NCBI RefSeq assembly: GCF_020520425.1
Contig: NC_079487.1
Span: forward strand, 126,192,385-126,256,384
DNA length: 64,000 nucleotides
Source of the DNA: Spinacia oleracea
Lineage: Eukaryota; Streptophyta; Magnoliopsida; Caryophyllales; Amaranthaceae
Direction: 5' to 3'
Shown here: one piece after another, positions 27,230 to 39,449 of the stretch
Numbering within the stretch: position 1 is the stretch's first letter
Layout: every line of letters begins with the position of its first letter
The notes under the pieces: generated by a model
The model's database searches: none
Seen by the model: only the letters and a program-made list of their open reading frames with translations
Told to the model about the DNA's origin: nothing
Position numbers and translations under genes: made by a program

Positions 27230-29096
27230 GGTACATTGCCCATTGTCGCCAGACCCAAGAGCAAGAGCTACATGACTACTGCCCACATCTATATATCCAG
27301 GACTACTCTTTATGGTAGAGACAGAATTACAAAATGCACAATTCCAACAAGACTCAGATGCCCCATAAAAAAAGTTGACAGCAGTAACTTATCCACATTG
27401 CAATTGCTAGAGAGATTTTCCATCGTCCAGATTCATCTTTTGATTTCTGCAGCACAAACAAAAATGTATAAAAGGCATAACTTGATAACCCACAAGGCCA
27501 CAAGTATAGAAACATGCAGTAAATTCCATCTGCTTGTGTTTTTTCGTTTGGAGCAAGTAAATTGCCAGAGTTTTGCTTACAAGAAATGATATAAGAAAAC
27601 AATTATAATTATGGGGGACATCTTAATTGAAATATTCTACGAGTAATTTCTTACATGGCATTGCGTTTTATTCTTTTTTAGTTCTTATACTATGGCGTGG
27701 CTTCCCTTAATCACAATAGGAGTTACATCACCCCAAAAAAGAAACAGAAAATAGAAGCAATAAAACAGAGTTCTCAAACACACAAATTTTCCAAAAGCCG
27801 AAGGGAACACGGAAGAGAGGAAGACCTCAACAACTTCGATCGCTGTAGGTTCCAAGCTAACACAACTACAGATATTACCCTGTATTAGGCAAACTTGAAC
27901 CTATAATTCCTGCCTACTCATAGAAAAGCAAACAAACCTCTTTCCTTTCCAAAGCAACCTCCCTATGATCTCAATGGTCCAAGAAATTAACTAAATACAC
28001 TGCACATGCATTCATTAAAGACACGGATGCAGGAGCATAAAATGAATGCATATCAGATGCACTCGCCCACTAAACCTATAGTAAAGAATAGGCTATAGAG
28101 AAGTAACAGTTAAACCAATGCAAACCAAGATCTAGAAGAGCTCAGCAACAGTAACCTAATTTTAAATCCCGTGAACTATCTATACACCAGCAAGGAATAT
28201 CATTGAGTACCCTCACTACACGAGTCGGTTTGCAGGCTGTAAAGCAGAACTTACCAAATAGATATTTTGGTTACCAGTAGGAAGGTAATGAGGAACATAC
28301 ACAAAGTCCCCGATACGAAAAAATGAGCTTACATGATGGCCAAAGCAGAATGGAAGTACTTCATGGGTTTGTCATTGTCTCTTGGGATGTACAAGGAACA
28401 ATTAAATTTTGACATCAGAGATGTAGAAAATCATAGCATGATCCAATGATCCAATCACGAGTAATTTACCAACATCTAACTTGTTATTGAGCTCCCAACA
28501 TCCTTGTCAAATGCGCCAAGTCAGCCAATCAATAGGCAGAGAAAGGATGGAGTGTGATAAACATCAGGGCCCACAGTTACAGATGTAACAAACTTCACAT
28601 AGATTGTCAAAGCGGGCCCACAGTCCTGTGACTCTGGTCCACCGAATGGGGCACTTTCATCTACAGTCCACTACTCTTAACTATGAATAATTCGTAAGAT
28701 TACTGAACGATGCTATGGAAGGATTTCACTGAATTCAAAAGGTCAAGGCCCAATAGGAACATTACATAAAAAGAGCCTGAAAAAGAAAGGATATTTCAAG
28801 AGAAATTGTGGCCACTGAAAATAGGCAGAGAGACGTAAGAGTTAGGACTAAGGTTAATAAGTGCTAGAAACCTGTTATCAGCAACTAATAGCAGATTAGA
28901 CATAAAATTTAAAATTTTAACACGTTCTGCGTAGTTTGGTTGGTCACTGCATTGACGCAACCACTATAGATAATGATAGAGTATAAAACTAATCTTTGGA
29001 CTTCAACCATCAGCTTAAGCTTTTGGTTGAGTTGGTCCCCTGACAGATAATGATGTCAATCCACAACCCAACCAAAATAATTTCTGTATCTGAAGG
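27230..29096 (-). repeat. F-box tandem array, unit C (distal part, split from its gene)
   Basis: This is the homologue of 18300-19500 in unit B and represents the 3' flank of F-box gene C, now separated from that gene by the 12.5-kb retrotransposon. The rest of the unit resumes at 41621 and ends at about 44377. I find no gene in this part. A solo TRIM LTR lies at 28974-29045. Confidence 0.75.
28974..29045 (+). mobile_element. Solo LTR of the TRIM family
   Basis: The 72-bp TG...CA sequence is closely similar to the LTRs at 8346-8417 and 8562-8632. It is flanked by perfect GATAA duplications (28969-28973, 29046-29050), so it came from an insertion followed by LTR-LTR recombination. It is absent from the matching place in unit B (about 19445). 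Confidence 0.93.
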
Positions 29097-30509
29097 TGAT
29101 ATATGCGTTTTATATAGAATTTTTGCCCCCGTCCCTTAGTACTTTTATGTATCAAACGTGCTCTTAGGAGCCGTTTCTAGTACTAATGTGTGTTATTGAG
29201 TGTGCCTTGAGTTTCAGGTTTGATTATGAGAAATTGGTCGTTTTAGACCCGTTTCATTGTTGATCAAGGCCACTATATGAGTCCGAGAAGTTCGGGACCT
29301 CCATCGTCGACTTTCGGGAGCCTGAGATGCTTATGGTTGAGCCCCGGGAGTTAGACTTGGTGACACGGGCGAGATACATTGAAGATTGCAAATCGCCCTG
29401 GAAGCTGAGGGCGAAATGCAACCATCGGGCGGAAGTATAAGCAAGCCAAGTTCATCAACGCGCGCCCGATCGGGCGCAGCTCGCCCGATCCGGATCGGGC
29501 GGTCAATCTGGAGGTCTTGTGGAGATTTCGCAACCCGCCCGATCGGGCGGATTTTGGCCCGATCGGGCCGACTATCGAGTGATTAGCCCGATCGGGCGAA
29601 GCGTCGCCCGATCGGGCGACGCCAACCTCCAGCAGTTTTTCGCGTTTTTAATTCCGTTTTTAAGCCTTATTTTGGCAAAAACTATATAAGCAAACTTGTT
29701 TTATTTTTGACGAACATCTTATTTTTCCAGCACAAAACCGTTAGTTTATTTTTCTAAGTTTTATTTTTCTCTCTACATCAATTCAAACACTTAGTTTATT
29801 TTCAATCAAAGAAAAATCGAAGCTTTCATTTGCCATTGTCCTTCAATTAGGTATTATTCCTTATTTCAATTCTTTGTTTAAGCTTTAATTATGTTTTCAA
29901 TCATGCCAATTGCTTTGCTTATTGTTAATATGTGTGAGTAGTTGATTTTCTAGGGTTTTGGGAATCCATGAACGAATGTGAAAGGATGATTAATTGTTGT
30001 TGATTGTTGGTTTAGCTGTTAATTCCTATTGATTGCCCTTATTTACTTTACAATTAGATTTGCGCAGGTTTGATTGTATTAGTTTCGCAATATCAAATTA
30101 AGATTCGAGAGATGCAATTTGGTGTTTAGGCTTGTTTCAATAGGTAGAATTGGGATTAATACGTAGCGAGAGCCCGTTAATTCTAAGTCTATGATTAGTA
30201 TCGATTCGAGAGAGCATGCTGGTCTAATTAACTGTTATATTGATTTGTTATCGATTGTTGTCGTCCTGGAATGTTGTTCATCGGTGAACCTATGCCCTAG
30301 ACCTTTTAATATCTGATTTCTTCCTATTTTATTATCGTCCTAGTTATATTATACAAATCAATCCATATTCTTGTTACCAGTAGTCTAGATTAATAATTTA
30401 ATAGCAGAAAGAACATTGTTTCCCTGTGGATACGATCCTGACTTCCCTTGCTACCTTGTTAGTGGAATTAGGTTTATTTTTGACTAGGTGATACGACTTT
30501 AGCCTGTCA
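29097..30509 (+). repeat. 5' LTR of the Athila-type element
   Basis: It is 1,413 bp, TG...CA. About six CCCGATCGGG-type palindromes cluster at 29464-29620. A candidate TATA-like 'actatataagc' follows at about 29679-29690 and may mark the promoter. The LTR has no genuine ORF. Confidence 0.95.
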
Positions 30510-30514
30510 AATTT

Positions 30515-30532
30515 TGGCGCCGTTGCCGGGGA
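30515..30532 (+). promoter_or_regulatory. Primer-binding site (tRNA-Asp type)
   Basis: TGGCGCCGTTGCCGGGGA lies 5 nt after the LTR and complements the 3' end of plant tRNA-Asp (ending CCCCGGCAACGGCGCCA). This is the usual primer of Athila/Tat elements. Confidence 0.93.
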
Positions 30533-30643
30533 AACGGTTTTATTTTCTGTTGTTGATTGATTATCCTAGACTATTGTTTGTTACTACTCAAGGAACTCAC
30601 GTTCCTTGAGACCGGATCTCACATTGTTTTGTAGTCTTTGTCT

Positions 30644-33600
30644 ATGCCCAGGACCGTAGGTACTAGTAATCTGACTCCATTCGATCCTGAGCCCGAAAGA
30701 ACCTTTCGTAGACGAAGAACTTTCATTGCACAGTGTGGGAATTACTCTGATTCTGATCATAATATTGGCGATCTTTTTCCTTCAGATACAGATTCAGTTT
30801 CAGAGATAGAGATGGGTGACGAAAATCTGATACCGCCACCTACCCCAAGGCTTACGGACTATTCTAAGCCAAGTCTGTCCGTACTACCAAAGGCGATCAT
30901 GCCTTCTATTGCAGCTGAGACCTTCAAGATTGAGCCCGCATTGATTAACATGATCGAGAGACGCCAGTACGGTGGGGAACCAGGTGAAGATCCGAATCTT
31001 CACATTCAGTCCTTTATCCAATATTGCTCCACCATCAAGCAAAAGGGATTGACTCCGGAGCAGACTATGGAGATACTTTTCCCATTCTCTTTGAGTGGGA
31101 AAGCTAAACTGTGGATTAATGGGTTGAATCGGGCGGCTTTGAAAATCAATAATTGGGAATCCTTGGCTCTTGCTTTTTATGTTAAATATTTTCCACCTGA
31201 GAAAACGGCTCGTCTGAGGGGTCAGATATTAGGTATCTCACAACAAGCGGATGAGAGTTTGTTCGAGGTTTGGGAGAGATTCAAGGATTTGCAAAGAGAA
31301 TGCCCGCACCATGGTTTGGAAGATTGGTTCTTGATTCAGCAGTTTTATAATGGTCTGGGCAATGAGTCTAGATGTTTGTTGGATTCAGCTGCCAGTGGGA
31401 GGTTCATGCAACTTGAGGTGCCTAGAGCTATGGAGGTGATTGAGGAGATAGCCATTCACAATGCCCAGTATGGAAATCCTAGAGGTCTATCTAAGAGGGG
31501 TGGTAAGCATGATTTAAATTCTATTGAACAATTAACTGCCCAATTGACTGCTTTACATTATAAATTCGATAATATGCAAGCGGCCAATGCTCAATCTGCC
31601 CAACCTGTTAGTGTAGCTGCTATGAGTGCCCAACCTACTACTATTTGTGAAAGTTGTGGAATGACTGGTCATTATGCACAGGAATGTAGAAGCTCTATTG
31701 AACAATGTAATGCTTTTCAATCCTACAAACAAAACAACCCATTCTCCAACTCTTACAATGAGGGCTACAAAAATAACCCTCTGCTTTCCTACAGAAGCAA
31801 CAACATCCAAAACCCTCACCAAGTTCAACATCCACCACCACAACCATATCAACCCCCACACCAACAATCTTACCAACCCCGAAACAACTACAACCAACAG
31901 TCTAGTGGGCCACCTGGGTTCTCTAGACAACACACATCACCCCCACAACCACAACCTCAAGCCACACAGCCTGACGCTATGCTAGTAGAGATGAGAAACA
32001 TGATGCTACAAATGCAAAAATCTCTAAGTGAAAAGGATGCAAAAATCGATGCTCTTACTGCTCATAACAAGATCATTGATACACAGCTGGCACAGATGGC
32101 TACTACTATTGCAGGGAGGCCACCAGGCCAACTTCCTTCACAGCCCGAAAATAGGGAGTCTGCTAATGCAATTACATTGAGGAGTGGTAGGGATTATGAT
32201 GGTCCTTCTATGCCGGTTGAGGTTGATTCCGGGGTGTCTGCTAGTGATCTGGTCAGTGAGGAAATCCCGAAGATAGTTATGGGTGAAAAGGAACCAGCTG
32301 AAAAGATAGTCAATGAAAATGAGGCTACAACTGCGGTTAAGAAGGGAGCGGATATACAAGTACCACCTATTGCACTCCCCTTCCCAAACCGGCAACTCAA
32401 GAATAAGCTAGACAAGCAGTTTGGCAAATTCTTGGAAGTGGTCAAAAATTTGCAGGTAACGGTTCCTTTTACTGAGTTAATTTTACAAGTTCCTGCTTAT
32501 GCTAAATTCATGAAGGATATTTTGACCAGAAAACGTGCCTTTTGTGAGGTAGAGACTGTAGCTTTCACTGAGGAATGTAGTGCTTATTTGCAAAACAAGT
32601 CTCCACCTAAACTTAAGGACCCCGGGAGTTTTTCCATCCCATGTAACATTGGCACCGTATTTATTGATAAAGCTTTATGTGATCTAGGTGCTAGTGTGTC
32701 TGTCATGCCTTTGTCTGTCTGTACTAAACTGAATATGGGTGAGCTTAAGGTTACCAATATTACTCTACAAATGGCCGACCGTTCTGTCAAATACCCCTTA
32801 GGTGTTTTAGAGGACGTCCCTGTTAGAGTAGGTAAATTCTATATACCTGTGGACTTTGTAGTATTAGACATGCAGGAGGATTCTCAAATTCCCATAATCT
32901 TGGGTAGGCCCTTCCTTCATACGGCGGGGGCGGTAATTGATGTTAAAAGTGGGAAATTGACATTGTCTGTTGGGGATGATAAGGTGACTTTTAATCTGAA
33001 TAATGCCTTAAAAAGTCCCATGCTAGAGGAGGAACAATGCTATCGCATAGATGTAGTCGATTTTATTACTCGTGATAACGTCTCCCAAGTTCTCGAAAGA
33101 GACCCTTTGGAGGCAGTGCTTTGTTGTGAGTCTTCTGCAGGTGATAGCAGTTCTTGGAGTGCTGATGTGGATGCTCTGGAATTGGCTCTTAATGGTGGAG
33201 AATCTGAGCCGGAGGGCATCAAATTGAAGAGGTTAGTTCGGCCGGTTTGTTCTGTTAAAGAGGTAAAGAAACCCGAACTTAAACCTCTTCCTGCTAACCT
33301 TAAGTATGCGTTTTTAGATAATGAACAACTATGCCCTGTGATCGTCAGTACTGCACTTGATGCAGGCCAGCTATCCCAACTTCTTATTGTGTTGAAAAGG
33401 CACAAAAAGGCCATCGGGTACAGTATTGATGATTTAAAGGGTATTAGCCCTGACTTTTGTATGCATAGGATACATCTAGATGAAAATCATAAACCATGCA
33501 TTCAGCCCCAGCGTCGTTTGAACCCTGTCATGCAAGATGTTGTAAAAGCTGAAGTTATGAAATTGCTTGATGCGGGTATAGTGTATGCTGTGTCTGATTC

Positions 33601-36169
33601 TAAGTGGGTGAGTCCCGTTCAGGTAGTGCCTAAGAAAGGGGGGACAACTGTGGTGAGAAATGAAAAAAATGAGTTGATACCAACTAGGGTAGTCACAGGT
33701 TGGCGCATGTGCATTGATTATAGGCGTCTTAATGTTGCTACTAAAAAGGACCATTTTCCCCTTCCCTTCATTGATCAAATGTTAGAAAGGTTAGCCTGTC
33801 ACAAGTTTTTCTGTTATCTGGATGGTTATTCTGGTTTCTTTCAAATTCCCATACATCCAGACGACCAGGAAAAGACCACCTTCACCTGCCCCTATGGTAC
33901 CTTTGCATATCGTAGGATGCCTTTTGGTCTGTGTAATGCGCCTGCTACTTTCCAACGTTGCATGATGAGTATTTTTTCTGATTTTATTGAGTCTATCATG
34001 GAAGTGTTTATGGATGATTTTAGCGTCTATGGTACTTCTTTTGATTCTTGCTTGCTAAATCTGACTAAAGTTTTGAAAAGATGCGAAGAGTGCAATTTAG
34101 TCTTGAACTGGGAAAAGTGTCATTTCATGGTTACTGAAGGGGTGGTTTTGGGACATTTGATATCTGATAAGGGCATTCAGGTGGATCGAGCTAAGGTCCA
34201 AGTGATTGAACAATTACCCCCTCCAGTTAATGTGAAGGGTGTTAGAAGTTTTCTTGGTCATGCGGGGTTTTATCGCCGCTTTATCAAGGATTTCTCTAAA
34301 ATTGTTAAACCACTTACCCAGCTCCTTCTCAAGGACGCCCCGTTTGTGTTTACTGATGCTTGTCTTGAAGCCTTTGACAGGATTAAACAGGCACTGATTT
34401 CGGCTCCCATCATCCGTTCTCCCGAATGGGATATTCCGTTTGAGATAATGTGTGATGCAAGTGATTATGCAGTTGGGGCAGTGCTGGGTCAGAGAAAGGA
34501 GAAGGTTTTACATGCCATCTATTATGCAAGTAAGACCTTGGATGAAGCTCAAGTTAATTATGCAACTACTGAGAAAGAGCTTCTAGCTATAGTCTATGCC
34601 TTGGATAAATTCCGCACCTATCTGATTGGATCCAAGGTGATAGTCTATACTGACCATGCGGCCCTTAAATATCTGCTCTCTAAGAAGGAAGCCAAGCCTA
34701 GGCTTATTCGATGGATATTACTGCTACAGGAGTTCGATCTAGAGATCCGCGACAAGAAAGGAGCTGAGAATGTGGTTGCAGATCACTTGTCGAGATTGAG
34801 GTATGACGATGGTAAGGGATCTACACCGATTGATGATTCATTTCCGGATGATCATTTACTTGCACTTGCCAGTCAGTCACCATGGTTCGCAGATTTTGCT
34901 AACTACATTGTAGGTAGAATCCTTCCGGCCGATCTTTCTTATCAACAGAAGAAGAAATTCCTACATGATGTCCGGTTTTACTTTTGGGACGATCCTTACT
35001 TGTTTCGTGAGACTGCTGAAGGGTTATACAAGCGTTGTATTCCAGAATGGGAAGTTCAAGGTGTTATCAGTAGGTGTCATTCTTCACCTTATGGTGGCCA
35101 CCATGGACCGTCGAAAACAAACGCTAAGCTGTCGCAATGTGGCTTTTACTGGCCTACTATGTTCAAAGATGCACAGGCTTTTATTATGGCTTGTGATGCG
35201 TGCCAGAGGGCCGGCACTATTTCGAGGAGGTATGAGATGCCACAGAACGGGATCCTTGAGGTTGAGATTTTCGATGTGTGGGGAATTGATTATATGGGAC
35301 CATTCCCATCGTCCAAGGGTAACTTGTATATCCTTGTTGCTGTAGATTATGTGTCAAAGTGGGTGGAAGCCGTTGCCTCACCTACTAACGATGCTAAGAC
35401 AGTCATCTCCCTGTTCAAGAAGATCATTTTTCCTAGATTTGGGGTTCCGCGCGCTTTGATCAGTGATGGAGGGTCACACTTTCATGAGAAGCATCTGGAT
35501 GCGCTCCTGCGCAAGTATGGAGTTTATCACCGCACTGGACTAGCCTACCACCCTCAGACGAGTGGTCAAGTTGAGGTCTCCAACCGAGAGATCAAATCTA
35601 TCCTTGAGAAAGTGGTGGCAAAGTCTAGGAAGGATTGGAGCGATAAGCTAGATGATACTCTATGGGCATACAGAACCGCCTTTAAGACACCTATTGGTAC
35701 CTCCCCGTATCGGTTGGTGTATGGCAAGGCGTGTCACCTACCAGTAGAAATGGAGTACAAGGCTTATTGGGCAATCAAACAGCTCAACATGGATGCAAAG
35801 CTAGCCGGTGAGAAGCGGTTACTTCAATTATGTGAGCTCGATGAATTCCGACTACAAGCCTACGATAGTGCCCGGATTTACAAGGAAAAGACCAAGAAGT
35901 GGCACGACAATCACATTTTGCATAGAGAATTCGCGGTGGGCGACAAGGTTCTACTTTTTAACTCTAGGCTTAAGTTATTTCCTGGAAAACTTAAATCTAG
36001 GTGGTCTGGGCCGTTCACTGTGATTATGGTAAGCAAGTTTGGGTCTGTTGAAGTAGAGAATGGGAATGGTGAACGATTCAAGGTCAACGGGCAACGTCTG
36101 AAGTTGTACCACGATGGGGCTACTGTAGGAGTGGTTGAGGTCCATCACCTCCACCCCTCCGCCTCATAA
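30644..36169 (+). CDS. Gag-pol polyprotein of the Athila-type element
   Basis: A single frame of 1,841 residues from the first ATG (30644) has no internal stop. In order, the parts are: a Gag capsid-like region (about 90-290); a CX2CX4HX4C zinc knuckle, [14 protein letters not shown] (about 335); a Pro/Gln-rich linker; a pepsin-like protease with [10 protein letters not shown] (about 680); reverse transcriptase (about 985-1170) with FMDD as catalytic box (about 1122) and the [12 protein letters not shown] block; RNase H with [14 protein letters not shown] (about 1270) and YTDHAAL (about 1335); and integrase (from about 1485) with an HHCC finger and a DD35E triad (DYMG, SDGG, VEVSNRE). All catalytic residues I can check are present. 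The proteins would form particles in the cytoplasm, copy the RNA and insert the cDNA. Gag and Pol share one frame without a shift. Confidence 0.96.
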   Translation: MPRTVGTSNLTPFDPEPERTFRRRRTFIAQCGNYSDSDHNIGDLFPSDTDSVSEIEMGDENLIPPPTPRLTDYSKPSLSVLPKAIMPSIAAETFKIEPALINMIERRQYGGEPGEDPNLHIQSFIQYCSTIKQKGLTPEQTMEILFPFSLSGKAKLWINGLNRAALKINNWESLALAFYVKYFPPEKTARLRGQILGISQQADESLFEVWERFKDLQRECPHHGLEDWFLIQQFYNGLGNESRCLLDSAASGRFMQLEVPRAMEVIEEIAIHNAQYGNPRGLSKRGGKHDLNSIEQLTAQLTALHYKFDNMQAANAQSAQPVSVAAMSAQPTTICESCGMTGHYAQECRSSIEQCNAFQSYKQNNPFSNSYNEGYKNNPLLSYRSNNIQNPHQVQHPPPQPYQPPHQQSYQPRNNYNQQSSGPPGFSRQHTSPPQPQPQATQPDAMLVEMRNMMLQMQKSLSEKDAKIDALTAHNKIIDTQLAQMATTIAGRPPGQLPSQPENRESANAITLRSGRDYDGPSMPVEVDSGVSASDLVSEEIPKIVMGEKEPAEKIVNENEATTAVKKGADIQVPPIALPFPNRQLKNKLDKQFGKFLEVVKNLQVTVPFTELILQVPAYAKFMKDILTRKRAFCEVETVAFTEECSAYLQNKSPPKLKDPGSFSIPCNIGTVFIDKALCDLGASVSVMPLSVCTKLNMGELKVTNITLQMADRSVKYPLGVLEDVPVRVGKFYIPVDFVVLDMQEDSQIPIILGRPFLHTAGAVIDVKSGKLTLSVGDDKVTFNLNNALKSPMLEEEQCYRIDVVDFITRDNVSQVLERDPLEAVLCCESSAGDSSSWSADVDALELALNGGESEPEGIKLKRLVRPVCSVKEVKKPELKPLPANLKYAFLDNEQLCPVIVSTALDAGQLSQLLIVLKRHKKAIGYSIDDLKGISPDFCMHRIHLDENHKPCIQPQRRLNPVMQDVVKAEVMKLLDAGIVYAVSDSKWVSPVQVVPKKGGTTVVRNEKNELIPTRVVTGWRMCIDYRRLNVATKKDHFPLPFIDQMLERLACHKFFCYLDGYSGFFQIPIHPDDQEKTTFTCPYGTFAYRRMPFGLCNAPATFQRCMMSIFSDFIESIMEVFMDDFSVYGTSFDSCLLNLTKVLKRCEECNLVLNWEKCHFMVTEGVVLGHLISDKGIQVDRAKVQVIEQLPPPVNVKGVRSFLGHAGFYRRFIKDFSKIVKPLTQLLLKDAPFVFTDACLEAFDRIKQALISAPIIRSPEWDIPFEIMCDASDYAVGAVLGQRKEKVLHAIYYASKTLDEAQVNYATTEKELLAIVYALDKFRTYLIGSKVIVYTDHAALKYLLSKKEAKPRLIRWILLLQEFDLEIRDKKGAENVVADHLSRLRYDDGKGSTPIDDSFPDDHLLALASQSPWFADFANYIVGRILPADLSYQQKKKFLHDVRFYFWDDPYLFRETAEGLYKRCIPEWEVQGVISRCHSSPYGGHHGPSKTNAKLSQCGFYWPTMFKDAQAFIMACDACQRAGTISRRYEMPQNGILEVEIFDVWGIDYMGPFPSSKGNLYILVAVDYVSKWVEAVASPTNDAKTVISLFKKIIFPRFGVPRALISDGGSHFHEKHLDALLRKYGVYHRTGLAYHPQTSGQVEVSNREIKSILEKVVAKSRKDWSDKLDDTLWAYRTAFKTPIGTSPYRLVYGKACHLPVEMEYKAYWAIKQLNMDAKLAGEKRLLQLCELDEFRLQAYDSARIYKEKTKKWHDNHILHREFAVGDKVLLFNSRLKLFPGKLKSRWSGPFTVIMVSKFGSVEVENGNGERFKVNGQRLKLYHDGATVGVVEVHHLHPSAS

Positions 36170-36435
36170 GCTGCATATTCAAGGTAACAAGGTCGAGCGG
36201 GACCTAGAAATAAACCAGCGCTTTGCGGGAGGCAACCCGTATTTTATCGCTTTAAGTAGTATAAGTTTGATTTTTGTCATTTTCCATTCTATTTTTGTGA
36301 GTTTAGTTAGTATTTCCATACCTAAGTGTGTTTAAGTATTGGTGAGGCGAGAAGAGGGCATTACGCTGTTTGGGTGTTTAATAATGTGCAGGCCTAAAGC
36401 TCCAAGTTCGAGAAAGTGAAATTACGCACAAGGCC

Positions 36436-36826
36436 AAGCACGCTGCAAATCGCCCGATCCGTATCGGGCGAGGTGCGCCCGATCGGGCGCGCACGGATGA
36501 ATTTCTTGCAGTTTATTTCCGCCCGATCGGGCGCAGCATGTCCGATCGGGCGATCCAGCGAGTGGAATGCCCGATCGGGCGAAATAATTTTGCCCGATCG
36601 GGCGCTTTGGCGAGTGGAACGCCCGAGTCGGGCGATTGTTTGCCCGATCGAGCGCAAAAGACGAGTGGAATGCCCGATCGGGCGAAATAATTTTGCCCGA
36701 TCGGGCGGTTGATGAAATTTTCGAGGAAAAGTCAAGGATGATTCTGGGCAGGGGAAAGTCAAGAAAATAAGCTTTCGCAAATCGCCCGATTCAGATCGGG
36801 CGTGGTGCGCCCGATCGGGCGGAACG
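36436..36826. repeat. CCCGATCGGG palindrome array between the two ORFs
   Basis: About twelve copies of GCCCGATCGGGC or one-to-few-base variants occur in about 390 bp, some with a short insert at the centre ('gatccgtatc', 'gattcagatc'). A longer motif, 'gagtggaatgcccgatcggg', is repeated at about 36560 and 36663 with the same 25 bp following. The same palindrome recurs about six times in each LTR. The rest of 36170-37110 is non-coding, with CT-rich sequence just before the next ATG. Confidence 0.93.
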
Positions 36827-37110
36827 CGATTTCAGCGATAAACTCACGTTTTCCCCAATCTTTCTTCACTTCCTCTTCATCTTCAACCTAACTTTCTCTC
36901 ACTCCTCCATTAAACCCCAACTTCCAAAAACTTCAAACCACCATATCTCCCTCAAATCTCCACCAAATTCAACAATTCTTTCATCAAAATCATCCTCTCA
37001 TCATCCTCTACAACCTACACCTAATCGATTTAAGTTTTCACTCATCCCCACAAAATCCCCAAATTCACCCAAAAAAACTCAAAAAGCTCAAAAATTCAGA
37101 TTTTTCATCA

Positions 37111-38574
37111 ATGGCAAATAGACCACAAAGAAAATGCACGAGGGTACCAAGAAATCAACATGAGGCTTCCACAAGCCGAGCTCGGGAACCGACACCACCA
37201 CCTCCACCACCGCAATTCGAGCCCGACACGGATTTTCCGGATGTCATCTTTATTACGGAGGAGCAACGAGCACGATTCATGCACCTCAAATTGAGGGAGG
37301 TAATCCCTACTCGCTTTATATGTCAAAAATCATTGCATGAAATGGGAATTGAGCGTGATGTAAAACGTGTTTTTGTTGGTGTTGGTATGAGTAGCATGTA
37401 TGGTATGCTCCGTCTCACATTTAGGCGGTTGACTCTAGAATTTTTGAGTAGTTTTAATATTCGTAGGGATGGTTATCGAACCGTGTCATCGGTTCAATTT
37501 CGTGTCATGAACCGAACCTACACCATGAGCTTATCTGATTTTGGTAGAATTTTTGGATTGTCTACCACATATAGTAGGAAACCCAAGGAGACTCACAATA
37601 ACTGTACCATGTGGGGAAAGCTTACGGGCAATGATAATCCCGGGAGTATGCAACATTTGCATGCTTCCAAGATTCAACACCCGGTACCCATTGTCTTTTA
37701 CAGGTTCCTAGGATTTACTATCTTTGGTAGGGATGAGACCCAGAACATTAGAAGTACGGAGCTAGAGATCCTAGGTGGCTACGTTTCCGAAGGAGAGGAG
37801 AGCTACAAAATGAACCTTGCACATCACATGGCCTCTCAATTTTACTCCATAGCCACCTCCACACATACTACCAAGATTACCATTGGTGGGTTGATCACCC
37901 ACATAGCCATGGCCACGGCCAATTTTACTGAGGCTAACCAGATCCCAGTTCTGGGTAGCAACTTGCTTGATTTGGCTTATTTTGCTGGACTCCGTAGGCT
38001 GCAGGGGGAGCACGGGTTATTTAGGCCGGGAGCCATGTACTGGATTTTCGAGGGAAACAGGCTTTTCACCTTGCCTGACCCTCAGGGCCGCACTAGTTTC
38101 AGACCCGGTCAGGCTCATTATCTATTTGTTGGATTTGAGCGAGAACCTCAGCCTGACCCCCAGCCTCAGCCTGACCCTCAGCCAGAGCCCCATCAGTACC
38201 AGCCAGAGCCTCGCACCTACTTCAGGAGGGGGCGTCGAGACACGGGGAGGCCCCAGAGTGGCCCGGTAGTTCATGAGGATCAGGGGTCCATTGATGAGAG
38301 GTTGAGCAGACTTGAGCTCGGGTTCCGGGAGTTCGCAGCTGATCACCAGAGGACCATGTTCCCATTTTATGATCAGTATGCCAGGCAGGGCTATATTGCC
38401 CCAGATTACGAGCACCCTACCTGGTTTACCTATCCCGCGGAGGGATATGGAGCTCCGGGTTCTATGGGCACCTTCACACCCACCCAGTACGGAGGGTGGG
38501 GAGCGGGTCCTAGTGGACATGCTGGCCGAGATGATGGTGATGATGCTGGTAATGATGGCCAAGGCCATCAGTGA
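37111..38574 (+). CDS. Second ORF of the Athila-type element (Athila ORF1-like, env position)
   Basis: The product has 487 residues and starts at an ATG after a long leader. The N-terminus is basic and then Pro-rich ('PTPPPPPPQF', about 30). A globular part (about 45-320) carries a 'VMNRTYTMSLSDFGRIFGL' block like the Athila ORF1/plant-transposon protein family. The C-terminus has a DPQPQPDPQPEP repeat (about 350), an Arg-rich stretch, a likely coiled segment (SIDERLSRLELGFREFAADH) and a Gly/Asp-rich tail. There is no signal peptide and no hydrophobic span long enough for a membrane anchor, so it does not look like an envelope protein despite its place after pol. Its role is unknown. Confidence 0.75.
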   Translation: MANRPQRKCTRVPRNQHEASTSRAREPTPPPPPPQFEPDTDFPDVIFITEEQRARFMHLKLREVIPTRFICQKSLHEMGIERDVKRVFVGVGMSSMYGMLRLTFRRLTLEFLSSFNIRRDGYRTVSSVQFRVMNRTYTMSLSDFGRIFGLSTTYSRKPKETHNNCTMWGKLTGNDNPGSMQHLHASKIQHPVPIVFYRFLGFTIFGRDETQNIRSTELEILGGYVSEGEESYKMNLAHHMASQFYSIATSTHTTKITIGGLITHIAMATANFTEANQIPVLGSNLLDLAYFAGLRRLQGEHGLFRPGAMYWIFEGNRLFTLPDPQGRTSFRPGQAHYLFVGFEREPQPDPQPQPDPQPEPHQYQPEPRTYFRRGRRDTGRPQSGPVVHEDQGSIDERLSRLELGFREFAADHQRTMFPFYDQYARQGYIAPDYEHPTWFTYPAEGYGAPGSMGTFTPTQYGGWGAGPSGHAGRDDGDDAGNDGQGHQ

Positions 38575-38762
38575 TGCCGAGATGATGTTGATGATGAGGT
38601 TCGATACCCTTGAGCCAATGAGGACATTGTCTGATTTGGTTTGGGGGGGGTTTCACACTACTTGTACATTGTAGGTATGTCTTTCTTTTAGTATTGCATT
38701 TCTTTATTTTGGTGTGTTTATTTTGGTGTGTTTAATGCATTCTAGATTAGTTTATTGCTTTG

Positions 38763-38822
<60 letters not shown>

Positions 38823-39411
38823 CAAAAATACGTTCCGATGAATACAAAACCATGCTTCCCTGTGCCCCTTGATTGTAAACTGTTTTGATTCTTGGTTTTT
38901 GATGACGAGCATTGTTGATTTGTTAACCATGATTTGAGATCCGATTACTTTGATGCCTTGACTTGAGTCAACTCTGACCAACTACTTGTGGACTTGGTGC
39001 TTGACTAGTTGACTTGGTTAGGATGTGTGATAGCTTCCTGGTGTGCCATTGATTTTGAGTATTGGTTTGCAACTATTAGTAATGTTTTATGACTCATATA
39101 CATGCACGTTGTGGAGGACGAAGGCATTTTTCTATTTAGGTAGCCTTCAGATGAAATTAGATACGTTTGTTCCCTCTTGTTCTACCCATGTTGTGCCTGT
39201 GCCATTTATTCGGTGACTAACCACATTACAAGCCCATAAATTCCCCATTGGTTACTAGTCCCAAGCCTAGCTTGGGGGAGCTAATAGTAGTGAGGTGAGG
39301 GAGTTGCAGTGTGGTACATTTTGAGCATATCGAGTATTGAAAAGGGAAATTCTTCTTATCATGATTGTTGTTGAAAAAAAAATGAATGAGATGAGGAGAA
39401 TAAAAGAAAAA

Positions 39412-39449
<38 letters not shown>

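Noticed and set aside
29351-29586. Two overlapping small frames in the LTR, repeated at 40462-40697
   Set aside because: They arise from the GC-rich palindromes and appear in both LTRs only because the LTRs are the same. There is no family resemblance.
30515-30532. A tRNA-like stretch TGGCGCCGTTGCC
   Set aside because: It is complementary to a tRNA 3' end and sits 5 nt after an LTR, so it is a primer-binding site and not a tRNA gene.
38762-38818. Poly(A) run as a sign of a processed pseudogene
   Set aside because: It lies inside the 3' non-coding region of the Athila-type element, without flanking duplications or a matching host mRNA.
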